A stretch of 64,000 bases of DNA, from NCBI GenBank assembly GCA_944382785.1, contig CALWNO010000004.1, positions 1 to 64,000 on the forward strand, written 5' to 3'. This document shows, one piece after another, positions 1 through 7,796 of this stretch (position 1 is the first letter of the stretch; each line of letters starts with the position of its first letter). The DNA is from an uncultured Gemmiger sp. GTDB lineage: Bacteria > Bacillota > Clostridia > Oscillospirales > Ruminococcaceae. Below the pieces are notes generated by a model. That model was not told the origin of the DNA, made no database searches, and saw only the letters and a list, made by a program, of their open reading frames with translations. The position numbers were made by a program, and so were the translations under genes.

Positions 1-647
1 TTTTCGCCGGGGCGGGCCCCCAGCTTTTTGCGGATGTTGGCCATGTTCACCTGCAGCTTTTTCACGCTGCCGGCGTCCGCCGTGCCCCACACACCCTGGA
101 TGATGGCGGAATAGGTCATCACCTTTCCGGCGTGCTGGGCCAGCAGGGCCACAATGTTGTATTCGGTCTGGGTCAGGCGCACCGCCTCCCCGTCCAGGCT
201 CACGTCCCGGGCGTCGTAGTCGATGCGCAGTCCCCGCACCTGGAAGCACTCCCCGGGGGCGGCGGGGCCGGGACGCCGGTCCCGCAGGGCCGCCCGCACC
301 CGGGCCAGCAGCTCCGCCGTGCCGAAGGGTTTGGTAATATAATCGTTGGCACCCAGGTCCAGGGCCTCCACCTTGTCCCGCTCGTCGCTGCGGGCGCTAA
401 GCACCAGGATGGGCGCCGCGCCCCCTGCCGCCCGCACGGTGCGGATGAACTGGGTGCCGTCGGCGTCGGGCAGGCCCAGATCCAGCAATACCAGGTCCGG
501 GCAGTGGGAAGAGAACATCATCTCCCCCTGGGCGCAGGTGGCGGCGGTGAGCACCTGGTAGCCGTTGCTTTCCAGAATGGCCCCCATGAAACTGCGGATG
601 TTGGCCTCATCGTCAATGATGAGCACCTTGTATTTGTTGTTGCCCAC
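1..647 (-). CDS. kdpE: KdpE-like OmpR-family response regulator (C-terminus cut by window edge)
   Basis: Read on the minus strand from a GTG start at 647, which has AAGGAGG eight bases upstream; the stop lies outside the window. The receiver domain has the acidic pair D12/D13, the phospho-acceptor D56 in LLDLGLPD, and the conserved lysine in TKPFG. A winged-helix DNA-binding domain of the OmpR type follows (LTQTEYNIVALLAQH, then KLQVNMANIRKKLG). Only three bases separate it from the upstream sensor kinase, so the two are co-transcribed. KdpE proteins activate the high-affinity K+ pump kdpFABC under K+ limitation. The kdp structural genes are not in the window, so the K+ role is inferred from family resemblance and partner. 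Confidence 0.85.
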   Translation of the reverse strand, partial: MGNNKYKVLIIDDEANIRSFMGAILESNGYQVLTAATCAQGEMMFSSHCPDLVLLDLGLPDADGTQFIRTVRAAGGAAPILVLSARSDERDKVEALDLGANDYITKPFGTAELLARVRAALRDRRPGPAAPGECFQVRGLRIDYDARDVSLDGEAVRLTQTEYNIVALLAQHAGKVMTYSAIIQGVWGTADAGSVKKLQVNMANIRKKLGARPGE

Positions 648-650
648 CGT

Positions 651-1712
651 TCAGTCCTCCTTGTCGGCGGAATCGGCGTCGGGGTCCAGGTCCAGGGCGA
701 AGCGGAACACCGCGCCGCCCTCCGGACGGTTGCCCCCTGTGATGGTGCCTCCGTGGGCCCGGATGATGGTGGCGCATACCGAAAGCCCGATCCCCATATT
801 CTTATGGCCATCGGCCCCGTCCATCCGCCCGTCAAACAGACCGTCCAGCCGGTCCCGGGGGATGCCGCAGCCGTTGTCCGCCACCTCAAAGACCGCCTTG
901 TCCTCCCTGCAATAGACCCGCAGCCACAGTTCGGTCATGCCCGCGGCGTGCTGCACCGCGTTTTCCAGCAGGTTGATGATGACCTGCTCGATGAGCACCG
1001 CATCCATGGGAATGCTGAGGAACTCCTCCGGAATGTCCACCTGCACCTCCTGGCCGGGATACCGCTTGCGGAACTTGATGAGCACACTGTCGATGAGCTC
1101 CTCCAGCACGGTGGGGGTCTTGACGATGCGCACCTTGCCCCCGTCGATGCGGGTGACCGAGAGCAGGTTTTCCACCATCCGGATGAGCCAGTCCGCCTCC
1201 TCCCGCACCTCTCCCAGCAGCTTGATCTGCTGAGCCTTGGGCAGGCGGTCGTAGTTTTCGATGATGGCGGAACAGGACCCGTAGATGGTGGTCAGGGGGG
1301 TGCGCAGGTCATGGGAGATGGCCCTTAACAGGTTGGCCCGCATGGATTCCCGGGCGGTCTCGCTGCGCACCTGTTCCTGGCGCTTGCGCTGGGTGGTGAG
1401 GGTGCTGGTGATGATGGTCACCGCCAGCATGATGGCGGTGGAGAGGATGTTTTCCGGCACGGTGAGATTAAAGACGAAATAGGGTGCGGTAAACACATAG
1501 TTCACCGCCAGCACACTGATGAGGGAAGCCGCAATGCCGAAGATGTACCCGTCGGTGACCAGGGCGATGAGATCCACCGCCAGCACAAAGATGGCGGGCA
1601 CCAGGGTCTGGGAGGGGGTGGCCTGCTGGAGCAGCCAGCACCCGGCCAGGGCCCCCGCCAGGATCAGCAGGGTGAGGGCCGTATCCCGCACAGCGGCGCG
1701 GGGATGGAACAT
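651..1712 (-). CDS. kdpD: KdpD-like sensor histidine kinase, short form
   Basis: 353 residues. About four membrane segments lie in residues 10-105 (DUF4118-like KdpD transmembrane region). A HisKA domain follows with phospho-acceptor H134 in AISHDLRTPL, then an HATPase_c domain with N box (INLLENAVQH), G1 box (DNGCGIP) and G2 (GIGLSV). Classical KdpD is about 900 residues and has an N-terminal KdpD domain plus a UspA-like domain that sense K+ and nucleotides. Both are absent here, and the protein begins almost directly with the membrane region. It would autophosphorylate and pass phosphate to the adjacent KdpE-like regulator. The start is ATG at 1712 behind AAAGGAGG. Confidence 0.88.
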   Translation of the reverse strand: MFHPRAAVRDTALTLLILAGALAGCWLLQQATPSQTLVPAIFVLAVDLIALVTDGYIFGIAASLISVLAVNYVFTAPYFVFNLTVPENILSTAIMLAVTIITSTLTTQRKRQEQVRSETARESMRANLLRAISHDLRTPLTTIYGSCSAIIENYDRLPKAQQIKLLGEVREEADWLIRMVENLLSVTRIDGGKVRIVKTPTVLEELIDSVLIKFRKRYPGQEVQVDIPEEFLSIPMDAVLIEQVIINLLENAVQHAAGMTELWLRVYCREDKAVFEVADNGCGIPRDRLDGLFDGRMDGADGHKNMGIGLSVCATIIRAHGGTITGGNRPEGGAVFRFALDLDPDADSADKED

Positions 1713-1747
1713 AGGGTCTTTTCCTCCTTTGGGGCGTTGCCGACTTT

Positions 1748-1753
1748 ATTATA
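1748..1753 (-). promoter_or_regulatory. Extended -10 promoter of the kdpD-like/kdpE-like pair
   Basis: On the minus strand TGGTATAAT lies about 35 bases upstream of the kinase ATG. There is no good -35 at 17 bases, but the TGn extension can compensate. Seen by eye only. Confidence 0.5.
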
Positions 1754-1842
1754 CCATGCCCGGGGCAAAGATACGGCTAAAAGCGCCGTGGCGTGGATTC
1801 CTTACAGCCTACCACGTTTTCCCCATTCTGGCAACCCCCTGT

Positions 1843-1888
1843 AAAAAGAGCCGTTTCCGGCGCTGAGGCGCCAAAAACGGCTTTTTTG
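1843..1888. terminator. Rho-independent terminator downstream of the Fur-family gene
   Basis: A long GC-rich stem (AGCCGTTT...GGCGC / GCGCC...AAACGGCT) is flanked by A-runs and T-runs on both sides. It would stop the Fur-family transcript before the kdpD-like gene and could act in both directions. Confidence 0.85.
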
Positions 1889-1906
1889 TTCTGCCAGGAA
1901 TCCGCC

Positions 1907-2281
1907 TTACTTGGCGGCGCATTCCGCACACAGACCGGTCACGATGAAGTTGAAGCTCTCCGCCTTGATGCCCGGGCAGGAAGCCACCAGCTCGCTGAGT
2001 TTGTTGGTGGATACCGGCAGATTGCTCACCCGCTTGCACTTGCGGCAGTACAGGTGCTGGTGCTCGGTCAGTTCCCAGTCGAAGCGGTCTGCCTCCCCGG
2101 GGACGCCGATGCGCCGCAGCTTGCCCGTTTCCACCAGCAGATTCAGGTTTCGGTACACCGTGCCCAGGCTCAGATGCGGACAGTTCTTCCGCGTGAGCTG
2201 GTAGATCTGGGCGGCGGTCATGTGCTCCCTGGTCTTCTGGATCGTCTCGATGATCAGTTGTCTTTGCCACGAATAATTCAT
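1907..2281 (-). CDS. Fur/PerR-family metal-dependent repressor
   Basis: 124 residues, a little short for the family (usually 130-150). The N-terminal winged helix contains the recognition segment LSLGTVYRNLNLLVE. The C-terminal dimer domain has RFDWELTEHQHLYC, giving the Asp/His regulatory-metal positions, and two CxxC pairs (CRKC and CAEC) that form the structural zinc site of PerR/Fur proteins. The order of metal ligands resembles PerR more than Zur, but the later PerR aspartate is not obvious, so the exact subfamily (peroxide, iron or zinc) is left open. It stands alone, with a terminator downstream and a promoter overlapped by a possible self-operator upstream. Confidence 0.88.
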   Translation of the reverse strand: MNYSWQRQLIIETIQKTREHMTAAQIYQLTRKNCPHLSLGTVYRNLNLLVETGKLRRIGVPGEADRFDWELTEHQHLYCRKCKRVSNLPVSTNKLSELVASCPGIKAESFNFIVTGLCAECAAK

Positions 2282-2337
2282 TTTTTCTCACCAACCTGTA
2301 AACTGGCGGACACAGCAGGTCCGCATACACAATAAAT

Positions 2338-2365
2338 AATATACTTATCAACGTGCGACCGTCAA
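2338..2365 (-). promoter_or_regulatory. Promoter of the Fur-family gene with overlapping AT-rich palindrome
   Basis: On the minus strand TTGACG (2365-2360) and TATATT (2343-2338) are 16 bases apart. The -10 lies inside an AT-rich imperfect palindrome (GATAAGTATATTATTTATT) of Fur/PerR-box style. Autoregulation is therefore plausible but inferred. Confidence 0.6.
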
Positions 2366-2438
2366 GATAAATCGCGAGAAAATCCCGTTTCCCGCCCGTT
2401 TTTTCCCCGCCGGGCTTTCTTTCCCGGGCGGGGTGTGC

Positions 2439-2444
2439 TATACT
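2439..2444 (+). promoter_or_regulatory. Extended -10 promoter of the Cys-rich miniprotein gene
   Basis: TGCTATACT lies about 35 bases upstream of the ATG at 2479. The -35 is poor. The promoter is divergent from the Fur-family promoter. Confidence 0.5.
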
Positions 2445-2478
2445 GGTAGCTACAGCAAACGCAAGGAGGTCTTTTGCC

Positions 2479-2652
2479 ATGCCGGGTTTTGTGATCCTGA
2501 TCCTGGTGTTCGCGGTGCTGGCCGTGGCCATCGTCTTTATCTCCAACCAGGAGGGCGGCTGGCACGGGGGCTGCGGCGGCAACTGCGCGGCCTGCCGCCA
2601 CCGCTGTGAGGACGCCACCGACCCCACCCCCACCGAACACAAACAGAACTGA
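2479..2652 (+). CDS. FeoB-associated Cys-rich membrane miniprotein
   Basis: 57 residues starting ATG behind AAGGAGG. One N-terminal membrane helix (about residues 3-20, FVILILVFAVLAVAIVFI) is followed by a short Gly/Cys-rich tail with CGGNCAACRHRC and a polar end. This helix-plus-cysteine-tail form matches the small FeoB-associated Cys-rich protein family, normally found just after feoB and presumed to aid iron uptake at the membrane. No feoA or feoB is present here. The gene stands next to a Fur-family repressor and has its own promoter and terminator. Function is inferred only. Confidence 0.75.
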   Translation: MPGFVILILVFAVLAVAIVFISNQEGGWHGGCGGNCAACRHRCEDATDPTPTEHKQN

Positions 2653-2658
2653 TCCAGA

Positions 2659-2687
2659 GGCTCCCGGCTTGCCGCCGGGGGCCTTTT
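2659..2687 (+). terminator. Terminator of the Cys-rich miniprotein gene
   Basis: The stem GGCTCCCGGC / GCCGGGGGCC is followed by TTTTGTG, just after the stop codon at 2652. Confidence 0.8.
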
Positions 2688-2704
2688 GTGTCCGGCACAA
2701 GGGC

Positions 2705-3517
2705 TCAGGCCGTGGCTTCCCCGATGATGTCCGCAATGGCGGCGGCATCGGTGCCGGTGAGGCGCCAGGTATAGGTGATCTCGCTCACCGCCATCTCTCC
2801 GGCGCCGGTGTCGGCCCCCTCCATGTCCTGGGCGGCGGGCTGCCGCACCCGGGAATAGGTGGTGCAGGCCACCGCCCTGCCGTTTTCCACCTCAATGGTG
2901 TACCGCAGCTCCTCATATTCCGCCTGTTCGGCGGTTTCCAGCACCTGGCGGCGGTCCTGAGCCTCCTCGGTCAGGCCCCGGGCTTCCAGGGCTTTGATTT
3001 CCTCCTCCATGGCGGAAAGCTGCTCTTCGATCATGGCGGGGAAGGCCCCTTCCCCGATTTCCACCGTGTACACCCCGTCGGATTCGGTGACGGTCACGTC
3101 CTTTTCCTCCTCCGGCCAGCTGACCAGAGGCATCCAGGACAGGTTGGCCGCCGCCGCAATGCCGGTGTCGTCCTCGGCCCAGGACTCCCCGTCAAACCAG
3201 TAGTACACCCCGTCAATGAGGGCGGAACCGTTCTCGAACAAAGGGTCTCCGTTCACATCGTAGGTGGTCATCTTCTGCATGGCGTCGTCGCCGGTACGCC
3301 ACATCCGCTGGGTCATGCTCAGCCCGTCGGCGGCGGCTTCCCCCTGCACCGTCATTCTGGTGTCGGCCACCACGGCGTAGTCGGGCAGGGCGGCGGTGGC
3401 GGACAGAGCGGCCAGTGCCTCCGCCGCCGCGGCGCTGTCGTGCCGGGAACAGCCTCCCAACGACAGGCACACCGCCAGCAGCAGGGCCGGCGCCAGAATG
3501 GAAAAGGGAATTTTCAT
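2705..3517 (-). CDS. Secreted lipoprotein of unknown function
   Basis: 270 residues from ATG at 3517 behind AAGGAGG. The signal peptide ends in a lipobox (LSLGGC, Cys near residue 22), so it is an outer-face lipid-anchored protein. The mature part is acidic and reads like the LolA/LppX-style folds of DUF6612 or similar lipoproteins (a repeated pattern of YDVNGDPLFENG, YYWFDGESW, VSEITYTWRLTGTDAAAI). A charged helical stretch at about residues 160-200 is probably coiled. An open frame continues about 70 codons further upstream, but that extension lacks a ribosome site and would bury the signal peptide. I do not assign a function. Confidence 0.8.
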   Translation of the reverse strand: MKIPFSILAPALLLAVCLSLGGCSRHDSAAAAEALAALSATAALPDYAVVADTRMTVQGEAAADGLSMTQRMWRTGDDAMQKMTTYDVNGDPLFENGSALIDGVYYWFDGESWAEDDTGIAAAANLSWMPLVSWPEEEKDVTVTESDGVYTVEIGEGAFPAMIEEQLSAMEEEIKALEARGLTEEAQDRRQVLETAEQAEYEELRYTIEVENGRAVACTTYSRVRQPAAQDMEGADTGAGEMAVSEITYTWRLTGTDAAAIADIIGEATA

Positions 3518-3563
3518 GGGGTGCACCTCCTTTTTGCACGAAACTGCGAACAACTCTAATTTC

Positions 3564-3593
3564 AGTATACCTTGCCCCGGCCTGTGGCCGCAA
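3564..3593 (-). promoter_or_regulatory. Promoter of the lipoprotein gene
   Basis: On the minus strand TTGCGG (3593-3588) and TATACT (3569-3564) are 18 bases apart, about 45 bases upstream of the ATG. Confidence 0.6.
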
Positions 3594-3621
3594 TATACAG
3601 GCTGGCCAAAAAACACCGTCC

Positions 3622-3654
3622 CCTTTTGGCGGCCTGTACAGCCTTTTGGCGGCC
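3622..3654 (+). repeat. Two 13-bp direct repeats with 20-bp period upstream of azlC
   Basis: CCTTTTGGCGGCC occurs at 3622-3634 and again at 3642-3654. The spacing is two helical turns, so a protein could bind both copies on one face of the DNA. They lie between the divergent lipoprotein promoter and the azlC start. Confidence 0.6.
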
Positions 3655-3701
3655 GGTGAGCCGGATTTTTTCCTGTAATCTTGTAAAAGGAGTGGTAAAC
3701 C

Positions 3702-4394
3702 TTGTTGCAACCCTTGCAAAAGGCCTTCAAGACCAGCCTGCCGGTGCTGGCGGGCTACCTGGTGCTGGGCGCCGGGTTCGGCATGATGATGAAAGCCGCG
3801 GGCTACAGCGTGTTCTGGGCCCTGGCCATGAGTGTGTTTGTCTACGCCGGGTCGATGCAGTACGCGGCGGTGGGGCTGCTCAGCGCCGGGACCGGACTTC
3901 TGCCCCTGGCCCTGACCACCCTGATGGTCAACGCCCGGCATCTGTTTTACGGCATCTCCATGCTGGAGCCCTACCGCAAGGCCGGGAAAACCAAACCCTA
4001 CCTGATCTTTGCCCTCACCGACGAGACCTATTCCCTGGTGTGTGACGGCAAACGCAGCATCCGGGACTGCCTGCTGCTCTCCGCCCTGGACCAGGCGTAC
4101 TGGGTGGCGGGCAGCGTACTGGGCGCCCTTTTGGGGGAGGTGCTCCCCTTCTCCACCGAGGGGGTGGACTTTGCTTTGACCGCCCTCTTCCTCACCGTAT
4201 TCACCGACCAGTGGCTGCACAGCAAGTCCCACTTTCCCGCCCTCTGCGGGGTGGGGGTGTCGGCGGTGTGTCTGGCCGTGTTCGGGCCCGACCGGTTTCT
4301 GCTGCCGGCCATGGCGGGCATCACCGCCCTGCTGCTGGCGGGCAGCCTCTGGCAGAAACAGGACCCGCAGAAGGAGGTATCCCCCGATGAGTGA
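3702..4394 (+). CDS. azlC: AzlC-family branched-chain amino acid exporter subunit
   Basis: 230 residues, the usual AzlC length. It starts at TTG 3702 with AAAGGAG ten bases upstream. Several hydrophobic segments are visible. Family features are the N-terminal ALQKAFKTSLPVLAGYLVLG-like helix, the SMQYAAVGLL segment, and the LTTLMVNARHLFYGISM block typical of AzlC. AzlC forms a membrane exporter with the small AzlD partner. In Bacillus it exports leucine analogues and other branched-chain amino acids. The downstream azlD overlaps by eight bases, which indicates translational coupling. Confidence 0.9.
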   Translation: MLQPLQKAFKTSLPVLAGYLVLGAGFGMMMKAAGYSVFWALAMSVFVYAGSMQYAAVGLLSAGTGLLPLALTTLMVNARHLFYGISMLEPYRKAGKTKPYLIFALTDETYSLVCDGKRSIRDCLLLSALDQAYWVAGSVLGALLGEVLPFSTEGVDFALTALFLTVFTDQWLHSKSHFPALCGVGVSAVCLAVFGPDRFLLPAMAGITALLLAGSLWQKQDPQKEVSPDE

Positions 4395-4713
4395 TCCTTT
4401 GTATCTGGCGGCGGCGGTGGCCGTCATGGCCCTGGTCACCGCCGGGCTGCGGTTTGCCCCCTTCCTTTTATTGGGCGGGCGGCGCACCCCCAGGCTGGTG
4501 GTCTATCTGGGCAAGGTGTTTCCCAGCGCCACCGTCGGGATGCTGGTGGTGTACGGTCTGAAAGGCATCTCCTTTTCGGCGGCGGGGGGCTTTGTGCCCC
4601 AGCTGCTGGCCGGAGCGGTGGTGGTCATCAGCTATGTATGGAAACGCAATTCCCTTGTGAGCATCGTGGGGGGTACGGCGGTCTACATGGTGCTGGTACA
4701 GACGGTGTTCTGA
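4387..4713 (+). CDS. azlD: AzlD-family small exporter subunit
   Basis: 108 residues with about four membrane helices, matching AzlD in length. It carries the RFAPFLLLGGRRTPRLVVYLGKV block characteristic of this family, here with the conserved Arg and Pro in the first loop. It overlaps the end of azlC (ATG inside the azlC stop region), so it is the second gene of a two-gene operon. It is the small partner needed for AzlC transport. Confidence 0.9.
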   Translation: MSDPLYLAAAVAVMALVTAGLRFAPFLLLGGRRTPRLVVYLGKVFPSATVGMLVVYGLKGISFSAAGGFVPQLLAGAVVVISYVWKRNSLVSIVGGTAVYMVLVQTVF

Positions 4714-4728
4714 CCGCCTTTTGCCGCC

Positions 4729-4757
4729 TTGCGCAACGGGGCCAAAGCGGGTATACT
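4729..4757 (+). promoter_or_regulatory. Promoter of the polyphosphate kinase gene
   Basis: TTGCGC (4729-4734) and TATACT (4752-4757) are exactly 17 bases apart, about 36 bases upstream of the ATG at 4793. Confidence 0.75.
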
Positions 4758-4792
4758 AGATTTAACTATTTTCCTGCGGGAGGGACCTTTTC

Positions 4793-5665
4793 ATGACGGC
4801 TGATCGTTTTCGTTTTGACGGGCAAAAGCCCTGTGATCTTTCCGACCTGCCCACCGGGGCGGGAGATGCCCGGGAGGAAAAGGCCAAATACCAGGAGCGC
4901 ACCGCCCACAATCTGGAAGAGATGAGCCGTTTGCAGAACGGGTTCCGGGCGGACGGGCGGGAGGGCCTGGTCATCGTGCTCCAGGCCTTGGACGCCGCCG
5001 GCAAGGACAGCATCGTCAAGCATGTGATGGGCGGGCTGAACCCCCAGGGGGTGACAGTGCACAGCTTCAAGCAGCCTTCGGCGGAGGAGTTGTCCCACGA
5101 TTTTCTGTGGCGGGCCAACCAGGCCCTGCCGCCCCGGGGCGGCATCGCCATCTTCAACCGCAGCTACTATGAGGACGTGCTGGCGGTGCAGGTCCACGAC
5201 CTGCAGACCACCTACCGCATGCCGCCCCGCACCACCGAGATGGGCAAGGCAGAGTTTTTCCGCCGCCGGTACCGCCAGATCCGGGACTATGAACGGTACC
5301 TGTACGAAAACGGCTACCGGGTGCTGAAACTCTTCCTCAACGTATCCAAGGAAAAGCAGAAGGAGCGGTTTTTAGAGCGCATCGAGATTCCGGCCAAAAA
5401 CTGGAAGTTCTCGGCTTCCGACCTGAAAGAGCGGGCCCTGTTTGACGAGTACGCCCAGGTCATCGGGGAGGTCATCACCGCCACGGCCACCGAACACTGC
5501 CCCTGGTACGTGCTGCCCGCCGACCAGAAATGGTTCACCCGGTATCTGGTCAGCGAGCTGGTGGCCGACGCTTTGCGCCGCAGCTGCCACGAATACCCCA
5601 CCCTGCCCGAGGACGCCCGGGCCCGGCTGCAGGAATGCCGCCGGCAGCTGGAAGAGGAAACCTGA
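4793..5665 (+). CDS. Polyphosphate kinase 2 family (polyphosphate:nucleotide phosphotransferase)
   Basis: 290 residues. The PPK2 core has a Walker A-like loop ALDAAGKDS (K71), a Walker B-like FNRSYYEDVL near residue 122, and lid arginines (FFRRRYRQIRDYERYL). PPK2 enzymes phosphorylate nucleotides (ADP, GDP, AMP) using inorganic polyphosphate in the cytoplasm. The conserved DFLWR and PPRGGIAIFNRS segments place it firmly in the family. Substrate class (NDP or NMP) cannot be set from reading alone. It has its own promoter, and a GT4 gene starts 17 bases after the stop, so it may read through into the glycosyltransferase array. Confidence 0.92.
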   Translation: MTADRFRFDGQKPCDLSDLPTGAGDAREEKAKYQERTAHNLEEMSRLQNGFRADGREGLVIVLQALDAAGKDSIVKHVMGGLNPQGVTVHSFKQPSAEELSHDFLWRANQALPPRGGIAIFNRSYYEDVLAVQVHDLQTTYRMPPRTTEMGKAEFFRRRYRQIRDYERYLYENGYRVLKLFLNVSKEKQKERFLERIEIPAKNWKFSASDLKERALFDEYAQVIGEVITATATEHCPWYVLPADQKWFTRYLVSELVADALRRSCHEYPTLPEDARARLQECRRQLEEET

Positions 5666-5682
5666 ACAAAGGAGGTTGACGC

Positions 5683-6792
5683 ATGGAGCCGATCCGTGTT
5701 TTGCAGGTGATGCCGGCCATGGACGCCGGCGGGATGGAAACGTTTGTGATGAACGTCTACCGCACCATCGACCGCGACCGGGTGCAGTTTGATTTTCTGT
5801 ACCATTACGACAAGCCCTGTCTGTATGACTACGAGATCCGGGCCCTGGGCGGGCAGATCACCAAGCTGACCGTCCGGCAGGACAACAACCTTCCCCGGTA
5901 TCTGCACCAGCTGGACGAATTTTTTGCCGCTCATCCGGAATATCGCATCGTCCACGGCCATTACAGCGGCTTCGGAATGTTTTACAACGCCGCCGCCCGC
6001 CGCCACGGGGTGCCGGTGCGGGTGGGCCACAGCCACAACACCGCCTACGAGCCCAACCTGGTGGGCAAGCTGGACAAACTCATGAGTTCCCGGTTCAACA
6101 AGGACCTGACCGATCGCTTTGCCTGCAGCCGCAAGGCCGGGGAGATGCTCTTCGGCGCCAGCGACTTCACCGTGCTGCCCAACGGGGTGGACACCGACCG
6201 ATTTGCCCACCCCGCCCCCGACGCCCGGGAAAAGCTGCGGGAACACCTGGGCGTGCGGGACGACGAGCTGCTGCTGGGGCATGTGGGGCGGTTTTCCGCC
6301 CAGAAGAACCACGCCGGGCTGCTGCGCATCTTTGCGGCCCTGCTGCCCAAGCAGCCCAACGCCCGGTTGCTTCTGCTGGGAGGCGGGCCCCTGGAAGCCC
6401 AGACCCGGGAGCTGGCCAAAGCCCTGGGGGTGGCGGACAAGGTGATCTTTGCGGGGGTGCGCACCAACGTGCAGGCCTTCTACGCCGCCATGGACGCCTT
6501 CTTGCTGCCCAGCCTGTTTGAGGGGCTGCCGGTGGTGCTGGTGGAAGCCCAGGCCGCGGGCCTGCCCTGCTTTGTGTCCGACACGGTGGACCAGGGGGCG
6601 GCCTTTGCCCCCAACGTGACCTTTTTGCCCCTGAAGAAGCCGGACATCTGGGCCCATGCCATCCATTATGCCGACCTGTCCCGCAATCCCTGCGCCCAGC
6701 AGCAGGCCATGGACGCCGGGTTTGACATACATACCAGCGCCCGCATTCTGCAGGAATTCTATCTGCGCCGGTATCAGGAGGTGCAGGGATGA
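5683..6792 (+). CDS. GT4-family glycosyltransferase (array gene 1)
   Basis: 369 residues, GT-B fold. The N-terminal domain opens with VLQVMPAMDAGGMETFVMNVY, here an acceptor-side Gly-rich loop. The C-terminal nucleotide-sugar domain has GHVGRFSAQKNH, LLLLGGGPL, and the E-x7-E signature in LFEGLPVVLVEAQ. It resembles EpsF-type retaining transferases of exopolysaccharide clusters. No membrane helix is seen, so it is a cytoplasmic or peripheral membrane enzyme. The ribosome site is AAAGGAGG, and the stop overlaps the next ATG by four bases. Donor and acceptor are unknown. Confidence 0.9.
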   Translation: MEPIRVLQVMPAMDAGGMETFVMNVYRTIDRDRVQFDFLYHYDKPCLYDYEIRALGGQITKLTVRQDNNLPRYLHQLDEFFAAHPEYRIVHGHYSGFGMFYNAAARRHGVPVRVGHSHNTAYEPNLVGKLDKLMSSRFNKDLTDRFACSRKAGEMLFGASDFTVLPNGVDTDRFAHPAPDAREKLREHLGVRDDELLLGHVGRFSAQKNHAGLLRIFAALLPKQPNARLLLLGGGPLEAQTRELAKALGVADKVIFAGVRTNVQAFYAAMDAFLLPSLFEGLPVVLVEAQAAGLPCFVSDTVDQGAAFAPNVTFLPLKKPDIWAHAIHYADLSRNPCAQQQAMDAGFDIHTSARILQEFYLRRYQEVQG

Positions 6793-7784
6793 GCGCCGGG
6801 GCCGCTCTGGCCGCCGTGGTGGTGCCGGTGTACAACGCCGCCGCCTACCTGCCCGCCTGTCTGGAGGCCATCGCCGCCCAGACCATGCCGGATTTCCGGT
6901 GTTATCTGGTGGACGACGGCTCCACCGACGGGTCCGGCGCCCTGTGCGAGCAGGCCGCCGCCCGGGACGACCGCTTTTTTGCGCTGCACCAGGCCCAGTG
7001 CGGGGTGTCGGCGGCCCGTACCGCCGGGGTCCGGGCCGCCCAGGCCGACGGGGTCAGCTGGGTGGCTTTCTGCGACGCCGACGACCTCTACCACCCGGAA
7101 TTCCTGCGCACCCTCATCGGGGCGGCCCGGTCCAGCAACCTGCCCGCCGCCTGCTGCCGGTACGACAGCTTTACCGACACCCCGCCCTCCGACGCCCCGG
7201 TGCCGGAGGAAGCCCAGCGGCTGCTGACCCCCGCCCATCTGGACGCCCTGCTCCACGACCACAAGGTGGATTACAGCCTGTGCAACAAGGTCTACGCCGC
7301 CCGCATCCTGGACCCCGCCGACTTTGACAACGGCTTTGCCTTCAACGAGGATCTGCTGGCCAACTGGCAGATCTTCAACAAGGTCGAAGGCTGTGCCTTT
7401 GTGGATTTTGCGGGTTACCATTACCGGCAGCACGCCGCTTCGGCCAGCCACCGGCCTCTGGTGCCTGCCAGCATCGACGAGCAGCGCCGGGCGGCCATCT
7501 ACATCCGCCAACACGCCGGCCCCGAGATGCAGGAATCGGCGGACGCCTTCTACTATGAAAAGCTGGTGTATCTGGCCAGCATGATCCTGCGCCGGGAGGA
7601 CGCCGACCGCTACCGCATCCAGCTGGGGGAGCTGTGCGTGGGCATCCGGGCGGGGCTTTCGGACAAACGGCTGGGGCGCAACCCCCGGCTGCCCTTGTCC
7701 ATCCGGGTCTCGGCCTTTGCCACCGTCCACTGCACCGTCCTGTGGGCGGCGGTCTGCCGCCGCCTGCTGAAAGACCGACGCTGA
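6789..7784 (+). CDS. GT2-family glycosyltransferase (array gene 2)
   Basis: 331 residues, GT-A fold. It has VVPVYNAAAYLPACL at the N-terminus, the nucleotide-binding VDDGSTDGSG, GVSAARTAGV, and the metal-binding FCDADD motif near residue 98. The C-terminal half is variable and probably binds the acceptor. It starts in an ATGA overlap with gene 1, so expression is coupled. It adds one sugar to a growing surface glycan by family analogy. Specificity is not readable. Confidence 0.9.
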   Translation: MSAGAALAAVVVPVYNAAAYLPACLEAIAAQTMPDFRCYLVDDGSTDGSGALCEQAAARDDRFFALHQAQCGVSAARTAGVRAAQADGVSWVAFCDADDLYHPEFLRTLIGAARSSNLPAACCRYDSFTDTPPSDAPVPEEAQRLLTPAHLDALLHDHKVDYSLCNKVYAARILDPADFDNGFAFNEDLLANWQIFNKVEGCAFVDFAGYHYRQHAASASHRPLVPASIDEQRRAAIYIRQHAGPEMQESADAFYYEKLVYLASMILRREDADRYRIQLGELCVGIRAGLSDKRLGRNPRLPLSIRVSAFATVHCTVLWAAVCRRLLKDRR

Positions 7785-7796
7785 AAGGGGTCCGCC

